This document shows, piece after piece, positions 12,687 to 22,888 of a DNA stretch of 64,000 nucleotides. Origin of the DNA: Cladobotryum mycophilum (Eukaryota > Ascomycota > Sordariomycetes > Hypocreales > Hypocreaceae); assembly GCA_036429605.1 (NCBI GenBank), contig JAVFKD010000004.1, positions 310,001 to 374,000 on the forward strand, in the 5' to 3' direction. Position 1 is the first letter of the stretch. The number at the start of each line of letters is the position of its first letter. Position numbers and translations under genes: made by a program. Under the pieces are notes generated by a model that worked only from the letters and a program-made list of their open reading frames with translations, was not told the DNA's origin and ran no database searches.

Positions 12687-15103
12687 TTGATACCCATTCC
12701 CGAAACGAATCTTCAGCCCATCAGGCTCACAGTGCATGTCCGACCAATGGAAGAAACACCGCAGCAACTAATAACACATCGTCTTCCGAGTTGGCCGGAA
12801 GACGAATACGAAAACCCTGGTCTGTTGAGCCTCCCCGAAGAATTCAAGGACGATGAGTTCTTAAAATGGCTCGACGGCTGCGAGACGTCCAATCTGTCAA
12901 GCTTCCTCGAGGACTGCGGCAGGAATAAATACTCCAGCTGGATACCATCATCAGATAACTTCTCCTGTCACTATGAACCGGAAGAGATATCAGATGTGAC
13001 GGCAAATAGTCAAGACTTTATTGAAGCTGTGCACCTCGAGGAGCTGGAGGGTGTGCCTGACTATGTACTAGACAATGTGTCGGATTGCTCAAGTGACCAA
13101 GACTGTCCGAGCGATTCCGAATACCATGAGGCTGTGGAGGAGCTCATGGAAGAGCCTGTAGCGAAGCATGTGGCAGATCCTGAGGAAGAGCCTGTGGAAG
13201 ACTCTACCGAAGAATCTACAGAGGAGCCCACAGAAGAGCCCGCAGAAGTTCCTACAGAAGATGCAACAGAGGATGCAACAGAGGACCCAGCAGAGGACCC
13301 CTCAGAGGATCCCGCAGAAGATGCCGCAGAAGTTGCAGAAGACCCTGCGGATGACCCCTTGGAAGACCCCTTGGAAGACCCCTTGGAAGACCCTGCAGAG
13401 CTTGAAGAGCTTGTAGAGCCTGCAGACCCAACACCCAGTCCTGAGCAGCCTTCCGAGCCATCATCTAGCCTCGAAGAGCATTCAGAGCCATCCACCGTTC
13501 TGGAACAGCCTACCAGACCACCACCCAGCCCGAAGCAGCATCCAGCAGAGGAAGAGACAGTCACCGCTTCAGTTCATGACTCTGCACAGTCAGTCCGAGA
13601 GTCTATTCAAGAGCCTATCCTGGCTCCGATTCCGGAGAATTCGGTCTTGCAGACTCCATTGCCAGAGAGCTCCACCGTGAGGCTAGATACACCCAAGCCT
13701 GACACGCCGAAGTCTGAAGCACCCAAGTATGAAGCACCCAAGTATGAAGCACCCAAGGCTGAAGCACCCAAGTTTGAGGCACCCAAGTTTGAGAGATCCA
13801 GGATTGAGAGATCCAGAATTGACGCACCCAAGCTTGACACACCCAAGTTCGATTCCTCAAACTTGTCCTCGGGATTGAAACAATACTTTGTCAACGGAGA
13901 GGTGAATGACTCGACAGTGGAAGCCTTCCCAGATTCTGGCGCCGACAGATGCTACATTTCATCGAAGCTGGCGAACGATCTCGGTGTCAACCTTGTCCCT
14001 GGAACAGAGAAGAAGGTGCAGCTTGCTAACAAGAAGTCGGTTGAGTCTCCAGGACTTGTCGAAGTCCCATTCAAGTTTGAGGGAGAGCAGCATGAGCATA
14101 CGCTGAGCTGCTGGATTATCCCCAACTGCGTCCATGATCTCATCCTGGGAAGAGATTTCCTGGGAGCTACCAAGACACTGACACGGTACGCACGCCGTAT
14201 CGGATCCAAGGTTGTTTCTTGGCCCAGCAAGCTGCGGTTGAGCTACCTGGATGGTGAGAAGCAGAGGCTGTGGGGATGGTTTGGCGACTTCTTCGTCGAC
14301 GCTCTTCCCGATACCGGATCTGACCTCATGCTCATGTCGGGTCAATTTGCTCGTCGTATCGGCTTGCAGGTTGATGAAAGCTTCGAGAATTGGCTCGAGG
14401 TTGAGTTTGCAGATGGAAGCACTTCCTGGACCAGCGGAGTCGTCCGAAATGTCCCATGGACTGTTGGCGACACGACGATTCAATGTGACTTTTACGTTCT
14501 CGACGACCTCTGCGTTGATATCATTCTGAGCAAGGACTACCTGTTTGGCATGAACGCCTTCTCAGATTACAGCAAGTTCTTCTCCGACACCACTGCTGAG
14601 GTGGACCTTTACAAGCTCTACAACTTCGGAGGCCGTGATGGTGTTTCGGGTTTGCTGAAGGAAAGACACGTGGACTGTAAGTACCACTCGATATGCATGT
14701 AATGTGGAACCAGTGACTGACCAATATGACAGGCGGCTCATCAGACATTTTCTGTCCCACAGAGATCTCAGACGATTCATCATACGACTTTTACGACGAC
14801 GAGATTTTGGCATTCCCGAGATCAGAACCGGTAATACAGCTGCAACCCGTGCAGAAAAGGAAGTGGGAGGAACCAAGATACTACACAGAAGGACGACGGA
14901 GCAGCGGGCATTTACGGACATCATCGCGGCGGAGGTCACATCGTCGCCGCGATTCCTCACATTCATATTCGACAGACACATACAAGGACTTGATCCATAC
15001 CAAAAGGGGTGCACCGACGGCAAGATTGACGAGCAAAAATCTGGAGGCTCTGACCAACGGTGGGCCGAGGAAGCTGGAGCATAGATTTCTTTACGGACCT
15101 TGA
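12687..15103 (+). CDS. Acidic repeat protein with two retropepsin-like domains
   Basis: Exons 12687-14676 and 14733-15103 (56-nt intron with CTGAC branch) join to 786 aa; an in-frame ATG at 12747 is an alternative start. Residues about 150-260 are a Glu/Asp/Pro-rich tract of EEPxE and EDPxED units, and about 335-390 hold a PKxEA pentapeptide array. Two retroviral-type aspartyl protease-like domains follow: one with FPDSGADRCYIS (Asp at residue 416) and a closing LILGRDFL, the other with LPDTGSDLMLMS (Asp at 542) and closing IILSKDYLF. Both keep the D-S/T-G core and the hydrophobic-hydrophobic-G/S-x-D end expected of one retropepsin subunit each. The C-terminal exon is Arg/Ser-rich (RRRSHRRRDSSHS). 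No reverse transcriptase or integrase is near, so this looks like a host gene, perhaps of retroelement origin. Activity is unproven. Confidence 0.75.
13180..13440 (+). repeat. Degenerate GAA/GAC-rich coding repeat
   Basis: Imperfect tandem codon repeats encoding EEPTEE / EDPAED / EDPLEDPLEDP inside the two-retropepsin gene, including three nearly identical 15-bp copies near 13362-13391. They generate spurious Ser-, Gln- and Leu-rich frames on the other reading frames. Confidence 0.8.
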
Positions 15104-15179
15104 GGGAGCGCACCGGGTTCTGGTGCCCTCGTTATGATGACGAACTTTTCAATTCCCTTTGTATATAATGAGCATAATG

Positions 15180-17181
15180 TTAGTGTACAAATCTAAAGTC
15201 TAGGCGTTTCATTCCTTCATCAGTCGTATTCAGAGAGTAGTGGTCCTGCTCCTCCTTCGTCATGGCGTCCCACCTCTCGTCCCTGACCTTGTTCCGCCAG
15301 ATGTAGAATGCCTTGACAAAGTAAAACAGCACAATGTTGAAGCACGTGATGCCCAGCAGGATCTTGTTGCCGCGACGATAGAGCGGCTGGTCGTCGTCTC
15401 GGTAAATGTTAGACGAGATGATGTTCCCGCTCTGCACAAACATGTTGTACAGGGCCGCGCTGACGGCTCGCGTCCTCACGGCGTTGCTGTTTTTGGCGTT
15501 CCAACTGACCAGAATCGCGTGGCAGTAGGGATAGCTCAGCAAGCCTGTTAATAAAGCATACCGTATCCATGGAGACGAGTCTGCCTTGAGAGTGACTAGC
15601 GCGACGAGCCAGGGCAGGATCCAGATGTTGGAAATGGATGAAATGATGGCTCGCTCCTTGACGCGCTCAGACAGCCAAGATATCAGGAGGAGATTGACAG
15701 CGAAAAGGAATTGTGAGGGGATGGTGAGGAGGTTGGCCTTGAAGACCGAGAAGCCGATTTTGCGGAGGATGTAGGAGAGATATGTGCTCGGGGGCCCAGG
15801 AGGAATGTATGCAGTAAGTCCAATGAGGTACAGCGGCCACTGCTCCCAGTCCTTGACCACCTTGAGAAGAAGAGTTGGCCCAACGCCCTGGCTGTTCTAT
15901 TCGTTAGTACTTTGTACCGGTTGGTAGGATAAAACCCGATATTCATACCGATTATTCATGTCTCCTTTACTTGGGTCATCTCTGAGCAAACGATTCACCA
16001 TGATGAATTCCTCGCGCTCGGTGAACCACCCGTCCTTTCCACGGAACCAATTACGTGTCTGGCATGGACCAGGAGGCATGATTCCCCATGAAAAGATGCC
16101 AATGATTAGCGTTATAATGCCCTCGAGGAGGAAACTGAAATGTTAGTGGGAATGATGCTAGTGGAGGATAGATCGACTTACAGCCACCGCCAACCACCCC
16201 AACCAGCGATACCTCTCATCTGCAACACGCCGGCAGCGATGAATGAGCCAAGAATATTCACGGCACTCAGAGCTGTCCAGAACCATGCCAGTCGTACGGG
16301 CAACTCGTTGGACTTGTAGAAATAGGTCAGCCAGAGGACGACGTCACTGCATCGTGTCAGTCTAGGTTTCAGAGGCATGTTGACCATGCATCGACATACG
16401 GGATGAAGCCACCCATGAGTAGGCCAAGTAAAGCTTTGATAACGTAATATCCTGATTTGGTTTGGAGAAATGCTTGACAGCCGGCCGTGATTGACCAGCT
16501 AATCATGATGAAGGGGATCCAGTTATCAGCACCAAGCCTTTTGCTGATGAGGCCGCTTGGGAGTTCGGCAGCAAGAAAGGATACAAGAAATATCTATACA
16601 ATATGAGCATCATCATCATCATCATCATCGTCGTCGTCGTCACTGTTGGGAATGGGTGCGTCTAACCGTCTGTCCATAGTTGAAGTCATTCGTGTTCATT
16701 CCAATCTCTGGGAGCTGAGCAAAAGTCAGTGGGCTGTTTGAATTTATCATAGCTACTCCACGAGCTTACCATGTTATCTGAGATTGCTCGGTTAATGTTT
16801 CGACGGTGGATATCAAGGGCACAGAACATTATCCATGCCCAGACCATAATTCGAAAGTCGATCTTGAAGTGGTCAGAGACGGGTTCGATATCAGCAAAAA
16901 GAACTTAGTACCTTTTTTACCACCCTTTTCTCCTCCTCGGCCGTCCATTTAAAATCCGGATCGAAACGATGTCGATTCTCATAGCTGGCCTTTTCGTAGA
17001 TGCCGCGCCAGTGCTCTGCTACCGCAGGGTCACTAAAGATGTGATTTGTCGTTGAGTCAAAAGGTCTAGCATCTTGTGCTACAGATTGATCGTTTGTAGA
17101 GGACGCATCGGATGAAAGAGCTAAACCTTCGGACTGTGTAAACTGTTTGGTGATTGATGCCTCTGATGGGATCTGAGACAT
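15180..17181 (-). CDS. MFS transporter, allantoate permease (Dal5/ACS) type
   Basis: Seven exons on the minus strand: 17181-16912, 16862-16770, 16714-16667, 16593-16400, 16346-16182, 16134-15949 and 15891-15180. They join in frame to 555 aa with GT-AG introns throughout. The cytosolic N-terminus (EEEKRVVKKIDFRIMVW) leads into TM1 and the family motif LDIHRRNINRAISDN. It continues with NYGQTIFLVSFLAAELPS, the middle segment GGWRWLFLLEGI, and the conserved loop DPSKGDMNNRQGVG before the second half. This is the anion:cation symporter family, which imports organic anions such as allantoate, nicotinate, biotin or pantothenate at the plasma membrane. The substrate cannot be told from sequence. It is transcribed towards the convergent retropepsin gene, 76 bp away. 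Confidence 0.9.
16608..16641. repeat. CAT/CGT trinucleotide microsatellite in an intron
   Basis: A run of CAT units followed by CGT units within the third intron (16594-16666) of the MFS transporter gene. It does not affect the coding frame. Confidence 0.85.
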
Positions 17182-18857
17182 GATGGCGACGAACTGTGCC
17201 GCTTCTTAGCTGTGGAGTGAGACTGCATTGAAACATGTACCGATTGAGGGAAAGCCATGTTGATATTTGAATGTTGCATAGGATGCTGATTAAGTACAGG
17301 CATTGCTTCTATTTACCCCGATTCCGATCGGCCTGTGTCGCGATGGTAGAGAGCAATCACCTCATTGCAACGTTGGACGGCCTCATACAGCCAACGATTG
17401 GTCAATGGGCGATATCATCACTGCGTAAAGATAAGGGATCCAGATGTTCGTGATATCGAACCAATTGCCGGCCAATAAGATTCTCATCATTAGATGCTGT
17501 GACATCTGGTGCCACACCCGCATACATAATCGGACCCCTCATCAAGGGCATGAATCCATGTATTTGTCCTGTTTGCGACGGACGGATTGGCGCTTTGCGT
17601 GGGGACGAGCCGAGGGTCCGGCGATGGCGTTAGATGCCGGGATGGTGATGAATCCCAATCGGCTTCGATGCCCCGGAACCCACTTCATGCACGGCGGATA
17701 AACTCAGCGCAACTGATACCGAATCTCGGCGACCAGATAACCCGAAGAGACGCTTAATTATCGGCAAGATGGGAATTTAGTAAGAAGATTCTAAAGTGGC
17801 TTTTAGTGTTGCATGGTCAATGGCCAGGGGAATGAGGAGCTTTGCTTCCTCCTACTTGATCAAGATTGCATTCATCACCACAAAGATCTTGAGAATTACA
17901 GACAATATCGGGTCACTGGGAGAAGACGAGTCGTAAAAAGTTAAGGCAGATGCTACGATAAACCAACTTGCTTTATCAGGGTCCAAATTCACACAGTCAG
18001 TGCAACGAAAGAAAATAGCTAAATCATCTGATGCACTCCTACGATGTTCCATCACGCTTTGGTGCCAAAGAATCTAGTAGCGGGGCCGTGATAGACCTGG
18101 GGTACTTGGCTGGTCTTTAAAGGTGGAACTTATGTGTGGAGGTGAGACAATAATTTGAGGCAGCCAGCTGACCGAGATCCCTTTCTCCCGAGTACCTACT
18201 TCAGATTCTTGGAATATTTTGCTTCTCCCAACTAGACTACTGATTAACGAAACTAGCTGCCGAGTATACGCCGAAGACTCCTGTTTGTCTTTGTGTGATT
18301 TTCTTGTCTACACTTGGAACGGTTAATTGCTCCGAGCAATATGGGGTCGTTGATGAGAAAGTTCTTGACTGAGTACAGAAACAGTCACCAAGAGCTAGGC
18401 GGAGTGGCGCTCTCCCGGGACATGGACAGTGAATAAAGAAAAAAAGAAGAAGAAAAAGTTCAGCTTTGCAAACGATGCGACAGCGGTGAGGGCATAGCTG
18501 CTCGTTGCGAAGCTGTTTATATCGCGGCAAACCATATGCGTGCGGAATACTACTTGTGGCTATTTACTTTGGCAAGTAATAGATGGCTAAGTACTGCGTC
18601 ATAAAGGGCGGTAAATGTTATCGATGCGTCAATTGTTTCACTGCAATTTCACAAACTGAGACACTGGTATGAGACAGCGACATTGCTAATTTTTGATCGA
18701 TGTGCCTGTATTTTTTATGTAAATAGTATATATACGGGTGTGTCAACACTCCACAAGCATCTCCCAAAACCTGACCTTCATTCCATTGTCATTGTGAGCT
18801 GCCCATTATCATTCCCTTCCCTACAGCATTCTCACCGTCGAGACTAAATCAAGTACA
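17182..18857. other. Divergent intergenic region, MFS gene / first cystatin gene
   Basis: No supported gene. It must hold both divergent promoters. A short stretch at about 18145-18185 (AATAATTTGAGGCAGCCAGC followed by TGACCGA) resembles one at 20799-20830, upstream of the third cystatin copy, and may be a shared promoter relic. A purine-rich run lies at 18436-18460. Confidence 0.4.
18727..18734 (+). promoter_or_regulatory. TATA box of the first cystatin-like gene
   Basis: TATATATA, 124 bp upstream of the ATG at 18858 and followed by a pyrimidine-rich leader. Position and orientation fit a fungal TATA promoter. Confidence 0.5.
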
Positions 18858-19301
18858 ATGCGCTTCACGCTGGCTTTTCTCGCATTGCCCGTCACTATCA
18901 TGGCGGTATCTCTCCCAAGGCAAGGAGGTGTCCCTGGCGGCTATAATGATGCCGACCCTCAGGACCCTCAAGTGAAGGAAGCAATGAAAGTATTTGACGA
19001 CAATTTACATACGGCCTTTCCAGATGAAAGTAATGGTTGTTTGAAGGACCTCCACGCTTTTTCGCAAGTAGTGAATGGGATGAATTATAAGTTTGTGAAG
19101 GTGAGTGATGGAACCATTGTGTATAAAGGCAGCAGTGTCAAATTTGATGCTAACGGAAAATCTTGATAGACTTTTCAAAAGGTAGTCTCTGGAGAGGATT
19201 GCAGTGTTGCCAAGGGTTTGATGTCCAAATGCACAGGCGTTGTCTATAGTTCGCGCGACGGTCGTAAATCTGTCACATCCCTCGACTGCAAACACGTCTA
19301 G
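18858..19301 (+). CDS. Secreted cystatin-like protein, copy 1
   Basis: Exons 18858-19100 and 19170-19301; the 69-nt intron has GTGAGT and a TGCTAAC branch. The product is 124 aa. A signal peptide (MRFTLAFLALPVTIMA) is followed by DADPQDPQVKEAMKVFDDNL, an NGCLKDL segment, and the cystatin loop motif QxVxG as QVVNG, then NYKFV. Exon 2 adds three Cys, for four in all, as expected for two disulfides in type-2 cystatins. The family inhibits papain-like cysteine proteases through the QxVxG hairpin. Copy 1 lacks an obvious Trp in the second hairpin (TGVVYSSRDG), unlike copies 2 and 3. It is the first of three tandem paralogues. An extracellular protease inhibitor is inferred from fold motifs; activity is untested. 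Confidence 0.75.
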
Positions 19302-19991
19302 CTCCCAAAGATTGCTGGCGTAGTAGCTTGAAACATGTTTCTTAACCCAATAACAAATTTTCTTCTCATGTAGTTGGTCTTGAACATGTTCACCTATGCT
19401 TGTGGCTGGTTTTGTGTCTGTGGGGAGGATTGAGGGGCATTTTAAATCTGCATAGATTCATAAGCAATAGCTTTGCTGTATAACATTTCCCCATTAAACA
19501 AACAGCTGTATCTTGCTTCTGAATTAAACTGGATTCTTCTAAACTTTTTTCTTATTGGCTATCCTTCTGGACAAAGAGTTTAGGAGATTTGATGTCAAGG
19601 CTTAGTTGTGGTGGCAGTAGTGGTAATAATAGAGTCGACAATTGTGCTCATGTTCTCGCTATTCATGGCCCACTAGAGCTGATGCATTCGAATGCCCACG
19701 TTCAATTAAGTAACAAGGGCTATTCATGGTGTTGCACCGACTTCGCCATGTTCCTCGATATCCCTCATGCATGTCGCTTCCGATTCTGGCTAGTCTAAGC
19801 GAACAAACCAAGACAATAAAGTGAAACATGAATATAGTGGTGTTTGATGGGCAGACCCTTATATTTTCGACGCGACAATACAAATACATAAGCCTTGGTA
19901 CCAGTGTTCTTCGCGTGTTCAACCTGAGTTACTCGTTATTACCATTCCTTTCCCTACAGAATTATCATCGCCACAATCAATCCAAGCAAAA
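19302..19991. other. Spacer between cystatin copies 1 and 2
   Basis: 3' flank of copy 1 and promoter of copy 2; no gene seen. The segment at 19560-19760 resembles 22440-22560 downstream of copy 3 (GTCGACAAT(C/T)GTGCT shared). Confidence 0.6.
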
Positions 19992-20539
19992 ATGCGCTCC
20001 ATGCTGGCTCTTCTCGCATTGCCTGCCATCAGGGCGGCGGATTCCCCAGACCACGACGACGAGATTTGTGCGGGTTGTCCTTACGAGATGGATCCTACAA
20101 ATCTAGAGATACAGAAGCTGGTACCAGATGTTATCGTCAAGTTCAACAAAGATTCACAAAGTGAATATTATACTTGCATGAAGGATATCAACCGTGCTAC
20201 GGGACAGGTGGTTGAGGGATTCAGCTACGACATGCAAGTGGTGAGTACCGGGTTCATCACGCGTAAAGGCGACACGGTCAGGATTGATACTGACGCCCAA
20301 AAAAACAAAAATGTTAGATTTTCCAACAGTCTCCTTCGAAAAAGGACGAAAGCACACACGATTGCGATACCGACGGGGGTTCGAAGCAACAATGCGAAGT
20401 TAATGTCTGGGTTAGGAAATGGATCCACCCTCCCGAGGGTTTCCAAATCACCATCAGCAACTGTGTATGTCTAAATCAACAACATGATGGACGTGAATTT
20501 AAGGCTCGTTCAAATATCAACTGCTATGCAGATGAATGA
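19992..20539 (+). CDS. Secreted cystatin-like protein, copy 2
   Basis: Exons 19992-20240 and 20318-20539 (77-nt GT-AG intron at the same site and phase as in copies 1 and 3) give 156 aa. Signal peptide MRSMLALLALPAIRA. The core reads VIVKFNKDSQSEYY, then GQVVEGFSYDMQVV, which fits cystatin helix 1 followed by the QxVxG strand turn. Exon 2 has CEVNVWVRKW, matching the second (Trp) hairpin, and Cys pairs for the two C-terminal disulfides. It has a C-terminal extension with further Cys (CVCLNQQ...NCYADE) that copy 3 lacks; an extra unrecognised splice there is possible. An intron-retaining reading would run on in the wrong frame. Closest relative in the window: copy 3. Confidence 0.75.
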
Positions 20540-21685
20540 TCAGAGCCATATGCCATTATTGATCTTCCAACATTTTTTACTTCTTCTCAACGCAATTCGA
20601 ACTTGAAATGGGTTCACCTTGCCCATGCTTTCTGCTGCTTTATGGAGAGGCACTGAGGGTAGGGGCATCCTTACTCTGATATCTACGGATTCATGAGCAA
20701 TAGCTTTGTTGTATAATATTTGCATATATCTCTATGCAAACACAGAAAAATACTCAACTCAGTCTTCAGCTCAGCCTCCGTTCCATCGGGCGTATTGCGA
20801 GAAAATAATTGGAGGCGGTTAGCTGACCGAAGCCCTGAGCGACTGCATCAGATCCTGTGCATACCTTCCATCCCACAAAGATCAAACGAGATAAATGATA
20901 TGGTGAGAACTATAGTTTATCTCCTTACGTGCACGTTTTATTGGAAGCTGTAATGACTATTCCTCTCACTATCTTAGGATAAAGTCGTGGATTTTTACAA
21001 TACTTGACAAGGCACACTGATGGCCACCGAGAGCTTGACGAGGGTAACAAGAATCTTCTGACGAGGGACTTGCACTTGTAGTCTAGTATGGAGTAACTGC
21101 GAATCAAATCAAAAGATGGGTTGCACTCATAAAGGGTGCCACAGTGGCGATGACATAATTGGGCGGTGGTGGTACGGCGAACGTCAGCTGGGGCAATATC
21201 CATAGATATGATTTAGGGGTAGATCTGCGAGTGGATCAGTACAATCAGGTTCCGACGGTGTCTGGCCAGTCTATCTAAAATGAAGTTGGACTTATTATAT
21301 TAGTACAAAATTACTGTAGGCCAACTCTGACTTTTACTAATCTTCTGGCCAGTCTGACCCTTGGTCTCACCGAACAACACCGAGATAGTAATATGAAACA
21401 TGCATTTAGTACTCCAGAATGCGGCTCAGGCGTCATCTGAGCATCGGGATTCAGCCTCATTGCACCGGACTAAGACAATAATGTGACGCATAAATTTGGC
21501 GATACTTGATAGGAGAGTTTGGGGACCTATGCTTTCGAGGCGATCAAATAAATACATGAGGCAATATCCGTCCACATCACAATGATTTTAGCGCTCTTAC
21601 CACTCTCCTCGCGTGTTCAACCCGAGTTATCCATTACCACTCCTTCCCCCACAGATATCTTGTCATCACAACCAGTCCGAGGACC
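20540..21685. other. Spacer between cystatin copies 2 and 3
   Basis: 3' flank of copy 2 and promoter region of copy 3. Short frames on both strands are without recognisable content. The last 150 bp resemble the leader of copy 2. Confidence 0.6.
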
Positions 21686-22157
21686 ATGCGCTTCATGTTG
21701 GCTCTTCTCGCGTTGCCCACCACTATCACGGCGGCAGCTCTCTCAGAAAAGAACTACCCCTGTTTTGGTTGCCCTGTCGATGCTGATCCTCAATCTCCGG
21801 ATATAAAAGAACTAGAACCGCGTCTTACTGCCTATTTCAACAAGCATTCACAAAGCGAATACTATGGCTGCTTGAAGGAGATCACCAAGGCTAAGAAACA
21901 AGTGGTTGTTGGGGCGAAATACGAATTGACGGTGGTGAGGAATGAATCCATAGCCCATAATGGTGACACAGTCGTGAGTGGTGCTAACGTGCATATGATA
22001 GCTCTTCCAGGAATCGGCATCTAAAAAGGATGACAATACACATGATTGCAGCGCCTCTGAGGGTTCAAAGACGGAATGCGAATTAGCTGTATGGGTTCAA
22101 ATCTGGCTGAACCAGTACCATATCACTGGTCACTGCGTAAACCCAGCGCTTGAATAG
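21686..22157 (+). CDS. Secreted cystatin-like protein, copy 3
   Basis: Exons 21686-21934 and 22002-22157 (67-nt intron with a GTGCTAAC branch) give 134 aa. Signal peptide MRFMLALLALPTTITA, then CFGCPVDADPQSPDIK. The segment YFNKHSQSEYYGCLKEI and the loop KKQVVVGAKYELTVV agree well with animal cystatins (KQIVAGVNYFLDV-like). Exon 2 carries CELAVWVQIWL (second hairpin with Trp) and ends GHCVNPALE. It has the strongest cystatin signature of the three. The shared intron position after the QxVxG strand supports tandem duplication. Confidence 0.8.
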
Positions 22158-22888
22158 GACTGACGTGACTTTTGGCCCTCAAGTACTACAAACCATGGGC
22201 TTTTATAAATTTATCAACACGTTTTCTCTCTCTCGTGCAATTAGCATTGAAATGTGTCTACCTATCTATGGATCCATGATGCTGTCTACCAGTTTTATAG
22301 AGGGGGATGGAGGGGCATGGAGGGGCATCCTTGATCTGACATGTAGGGATTCGTGCGCCATGTAACATTTTCCCGAGTCTTGCATTAAACAAGTAGCTAT
22401 ATCTTGCTTCTGAATCAAACTGGATTCTTCCAAGTTGAGTGATTACTGAGTATGGTTATGGACAAGAAGTTCCAAAGTACGGATGCCAACGCTTGGTGGC
22501 GGTATAGTCGACAATCGTGCTTTTGTTCACCGCTGATCATTCCCTGTGTTGCCCCGAATTTTCCATTTTCTTCGAGATTCCTCGTGTCGCCCCAGATTTC
22601 CTGTATTTCTTGATACCTCCTGTGCTGCTATGGACTACTCTTCTTACTGTCGATTCCTGGAAATGTCTAGAGTCTGGACTGGTGGAGGCGACTTCCTGCA
22701 GCGACATGCACGTGTTTTCCGTGTACGCGCTCGCTTGGCTGGGTTTCATTGGCTTTGTTCCCACATGTGCCCAATTACTCAGCCCAATGTCGCCGCAGTT
22801 CTCAAGATATGATGCCTGTTACCATTTGCGCCATCATTCGATCACCTCCAAATTTGTTCTTCAATAAGGTCAACGGCAACTGAAATTC
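22158..22888. other. 3' flank of cystatin copy 3 and 5' flank of the NLR-like gene
   Basis: No supported gene; frames at 22517-22867 look like chance. Contains the third copy of the tandem unit's 3' flank (to about 22560) and presumably the promoter of the gene at 22889. Confidence 0.5.

Larger units (their letters stand above)
18780..22560 (+). repeat. Tandem duplicated unit carrying the three cystatin genes
   Basis: Homology extends beyond the coding parts. The 3' flanks at 19490-19540 and 22380-22430 share TCTTGCTTCTGAAT and AAACTGGATTCTTC. The three genes are followed by related GAGGGGCAT / GGGGCATCC and CATTAAACAA or TTTGTTGTATAA stretches (19430-19500, 20650-20720, 22310-22390). The 5' flanks of copies 2 and 3 share CGCGTGTTCAACC.GAGTTA and a CC(C)TACAG/CACAG leader end. 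This shows segmental tandem duplication with later divergence. Confidence 0.7.

Noticed and set aside
13061..13564. Ser/Gly-rich minus-strand frame and Gln/Pro- or Leu-rich frames over the retropepsin gene
   Set aside because: By-products of the GAA/GAC codon repeats; they lack any start context or splice partner and overlap a well-supported gene.
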